A stretch of DNA of 64,000 nucleotides from Ferroplasma acidarmanus Fer1. Its GTDB lineage: Archaea; Thermoplasmatota; Thermoplasmata; Thermoplasmatales; Thermoplasmataceae. Below, piece after piece: positions 62,067 to 64,000 of the stretch (its first letter is position 1; each line of letters begins with the position of its first letter). Location of the stretch: the NCBI RefSeq assembly GCF_000152265.2, contig NC_021592.1:1302001-1366000 (forward strand), given 5' to 3'. The notes beneath the pieces were generated by a model, which was not told the DNA's origin, made no database searches, and worked only from the letters and a program-made list of their open reading frames with translations. Made by a program: the position numbers and the translations under genes.

Positions 62067-63875
62067 TCATTTTTTTTTATGTGGAGTTCCCCGTTGTTCG
62101 TCCTGTTCGTCCTGTTCGTCCACGATTGCTTGCTGAGCCTTAAAAATACTGGATAAAATTGCTTTCATGTATTCTGGGTCATATCTGGATTTCAATTCAT
62201 TGAGCTTTTTGTCATCTGGAATCCTAACAACGGATATTTTCTTCTTGTACGTTTCCATCCGGTCCTGTGTTTTGCGTGTGAATTCTACCCTTGGCCTGTC
62301 TGTCTTGATGCCCAGTGCTGACAGGATTCTCCCTGCTCTCTGTTTATAGTTCTCTCCAATATCCTCATAGATTGAAGTAAGATATATCCCCGTATGTGCT
62401 TTCCCATTTATTGTATATTCGCACTGATCCTCGCCTGAATCAATCTTGCTGAGGACTGTTTCAGCTATAATGCCGTTGGGAGTCCCCCTCGCAACCTCAA
62501 CATTTCTTATGATCTGATCTTCCAGAACCTTCGTGATTTCGGGTTTGATTTCCGGAATTATCTCGATTAGATCTTCGAAAAATGATATAACTTCGAAAAG
62601 CCGGGGCTCTGTCTTGTCTTCATATTTCTTAAGGAATTCACTTGGCTGCACATTATTTATTTTATCGTGCCAGTTTATACGGAATTGCAGCAACTTGCTT
62701 CTGAGTTCCCGGGCCTTTGCTATGTATGCCTCGTATATTTTCCCTTTGATTTTGCGTGGTATGTCCTCACGGTTCAATGGATAATCCATGTTGATCTGCA
62801 AGCTTTTTGATTCTATTGCATCGTCCTTGAATGGCTCTCTTCCTGCAAGTAACATAGGGCCGTAGATAGAGTAACCAATGATGGAGCTGAACCCCGACTG
62901 TATCTCGGTGCTTGCGTTGAGCACTATAGAATTTCTGTTGTATTTCGCGTTGATTATTGCTGAAGTTTCCTGGTCCATCTGTCCCTTCTCATCAACAAAC
63001 AATATTACTTTGTAGAGTTCGGAAACACGCTTCAAAGGCGCTGACTTAATATCTATGGCATAAAAGCCGTATGGGGTTAACTCACACAGGACAGTCAGCA
63101 GGCGGGATTTCCCTTTGCCGTATGGGGCAATCATGTGCACGAACGGGAAGGAGGAATCCTTGAGAGCATCAAAAAGGATAGCTTTGAGCGTGTAAAGGGA
63201 GAGAACAATCTCGTCATCTGGCCTTAGTTCTACGTAAGTGTGAATGAACCCTCTTATCTCATTGAAGAGCCCGTATTCCGAATCGTATCTTTGGGGTTTT
63301 CCTGGAAATTTGACTGGTTCTGTTTCCTCTTCCTGAAGTATTCTATCCTTTTTTGTTTGAGCTATCTGCGGAGCCGGCACTACAGTGTACTCCTTTTCAG
63401 GATCTTCAGGATCCGGAACCTCAACACTATCCACAACCTCGAAGGAACTATATCTATACTTCAGGAACCTGAACTGCCCATCGTCTGAAAACTCGGCATA
63501 ATGGAAACCGTCAAGGTTAAAGCGTGTTTTATAAATGGCACTCATGTTTTCCTGTTTTTCCTTATCACTTTTCTTGCTTGGTGTGAAGTTGATAACCTCA
63601 AGATAGAGGTTCGCACCCAGTTGTGCCTTGTATTTCCTTAGAATAGTTTTCGCGGTTTTCAATTCTTCATAGGTCAAGGTCTCTTTGTTGGCTAGTGCAT
63701 GCCCCAGTTCCGTGTCGATTTTGTTGAAGCCCTTTCCGTTTTCCTCGAAAGCGTGATCCGTATCCATGCCCGCAAGAAGCTTTAAGCCCCTCGCAATAGG
63801 ATTTTCCCTCATTTCACCTTCTTTGAATTTCCTTTTGGCATCCTCTGCTGTATCTTTGTTATCTTTGCTTGCCAT
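62067..63875 (-). CDS. P-loop ATPase, probable replication helicase of the integrated element
   Basis: 602 residues. Walker A at 251-259 (APYGKGKSRLL, G-x-GKS) and Walker B ILFVDE at 291-296, followed by a sensor-like NASTEIQSGFSS and an arginine-rich segment. About 250 N-terminal residues may hold a separate DNA-binding or primase-related domain. The C-terminus has a winged-helix-like part (about 480-560) and ends DEQDEQDEQRGTPHKKK at an A9 tract. The overall plan resembles plasmid/virus SF3- or primase-associated helicases, but I cannot name the family. It starts 1 base after the upstream gene's stop. Confidence 0.6.
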   Translation of the reverse strand: MASKDNKDTAEDAKRKFKEGEMRENPIARGLKLLAGMDTDHAFEENGKGFNKIDTELGHALANKETLTYEELKTAKTILRKYKAQLGANLYLEVINFTPSKKSDKEKQENMSAIYKTRFNLDGFHYAEFSDDGQFRFLKYRYSSFEVVDSVEVPDPEDPEKEYTVVPAPQIAQTKKDRILQEEETEPVKFPGKPQRYDSEYGLFNEIRGFIHTYVELRPDDEIVLSLYTLKAILFDALKDSSFPFVHMIAPYGKGKSRLLTVLCELTPYGFYAIDIKSAPLKRVSELYKVILFVDEKGQMDQETSAIINAKYNRNSIVLNASTEIQSGFSSIIGYSIYGPMLLAGREPFKDDAIESKSLQINMDYPLNREDIPRKIKGKIYEAYIAKARELRSKLLQFRINWHDKINNVQPSEFLKKYEDKTEPRLFEVISFFEDLIEIIPEIKPEITKVLEDQIIRNVEVARGTPNGIIAETVLSKIDSGEDQCEYTINGKAHTGIYLTSIYEDIGENYKQRAGRILSALGIKTDRPRVEFTRKTQDRMETYKKKISVVRIPDDKKLNELKSRYDPEYMKAILSSIFKAQQAIVDEQDEQDEQRGTPHKKK

Positions 63876-63876
63876 T

Positions 63877-64000
63877 TTATGCAGTCCCTAAGGCTTTTGC
63901 AAGTTTTTCATAGCTTAACGCGTATCTGTTATGGGCTGCAGCTATCACTTGCCAAAACAAATCTCCCTTTATCTTTCCAGGAACCGATTCCTCGCATCCA
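63877..64000 (-). CDS. C-terminus of an unidentified gene, cut by window edge
   Basis: Forty residues and a stop are visible on the minus strand: KIKGDLFWQVIAAAHNRY then ALSYEKLAKALGTA. It has a helical character with an LSYEKLAKALG segment like a helix-turn-helix end. The stop lies 1 base before the ATPase ATG, so the two form one transcript. By position it may encode a primase or other replication factor, but nothing in the visible part proves this. Confidence 0.6.
   Translation of the reverse strand, partial: GCEESVPGKIKGDLFWQVIAAAHNRYALSYEKLAKALGTA

Larger units (their letters stand above)
53140..64000 (+). mobile_element. Left part of an integrated element at tRNA-Pro
   Basis: Begins right after the tRNA-Pro gene with an integrase, followed by a type III restriction-modification pair, gene debris, a zinc-finger membrane protein and a minus-strand group with a P-loop ATPase. 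None of these is housekeeping, gene density is lower, and long non-coding gaps appear (399, 482 and 391 bases). I found no second copy of the tRNA 3' end in the window, so the right end is beyond 64000. The exact left base depends on the attachment core inside the tRNA. Confidence 0.65.

Noticed and set aside
62075-62130. Tandem GACGAACAG repeat (DEQ three times) as a possible repeat array
   Set aside because: Only three short units inside a coding region; it is protein low-complexity and not a CRISPR or iteron array.
1-64000. CRISPR arrays or cas genes
   Set aside because: I saw no series of regularly spaced 20-40 base repeats and no Cas protein motifs in any frame.
1-64000. Further tRNA or rRNA genes
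   Set aside because: Apart from tRNA-Pro at 53067 I found no cloverleaf with T-loop and matching acceptor stem in the intergenic gaps.
53140-64000. Second copy of the tRNA-Pro 3' end as right attachment site
   Set aside because: No copy of the CCGGACAGACCCA segment was noticed downstream, so the right boundary is not in the window.

Overview
The window comes from a Thermoplasmatales archaeon, most likely of the Ferroplasma/Acidiplasma group. The DNA is AT-rich. It carries an archaeal membrane LonB, NOG1, prefoldin alpha, diphthine synthase and a candidate KEOPS subunit, next to a bacterial-type DNA gyrase pair, which is a known trait of Thermoplasmata. A copper cluster (TRASH-domain regulator, 44-residue YHS protein, P-type ATPase) has the gene order described as copYZB in Ferroplasma acidarmanus. 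Many genes look leaderless, with a TATA-like element about 25 bases before the start codon. Internal operon genes often have GGAGGTG-type ribosome sites.

Layout. 1-4058 (minus): enolase, diphthine synthase, seryl-tRNA synthetase and a mechanosensitive channel in one run. 4237-8258: an AIM24-like protein, LonB, a probable Cgi121, and a PfkB sugar/nucleoside kinase. 8459-14155: a six-gene operon joining an Asn/Ser/Thr-rich secreted protein to a MoxR ATPase, a DUF58 protein and membrane proteins. 14231-14332 holds a possible small structured RNA. 14783-20953: a glycogen/starch cluster (GH15 glucoamylase, debranching enzyme, GT4/5 glycosyltransferase, GH57). 21021-27744: small proteins, a methyltransferase with an IS5-family (IS903-like) element beside its promoter, an ACT-like protein, NOG1, GluRS and two unknown genes. 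27914-32242: gyrB-gyrA. 32332-36825: cyclase-family hydrolase, OsmC, APC permease and an IS110-family element with a structured 5' non-coding end. 37154-40469: homoserine dehydrogenase, a membrane protein, ProC and a CaiB-like CoA transferase. 40470-43822: small membrane proteins, cytochrome b and a Rieske-type protein (both truncated at their shared junction), with divergent tatA-tatC. 44232-46968: copper cluster. 47007-53035: PEBP, aminotransferase, XRE regulator, FtsY, prefoldin, PGK and a PaiB-like flavoprotein.

From 53067 to the right edge the window holds a tRNA-Pro(CGG) followed at once by a tyrosine recombinase. Beyond it are a type III restriction-modification pair, a frameshifted gene remnant, a membrane protein with a classical C2H2 finger, and a minus-strand group ending in a P-loop ATPase that may be the element's replication helicase. 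This reads as the left part of an integrated mobile element whose other end is outside the window.

The points most worth a second look are: (i) the IS110 5' end, which folds on paper into a bridge-RNA-like set of stem-loops; (ii) the Rieske/cytochrome b junction, where the cluster-binding domain of one and the N-terminus of the other are missing together; (iii) the A9 run that separates the element's P-loop ATPase from a +1-frame extension; (iv) the unexplained RNA-like hairpins at 14266-14332; and (v) the MoxR-DUF58-surface protein operon.
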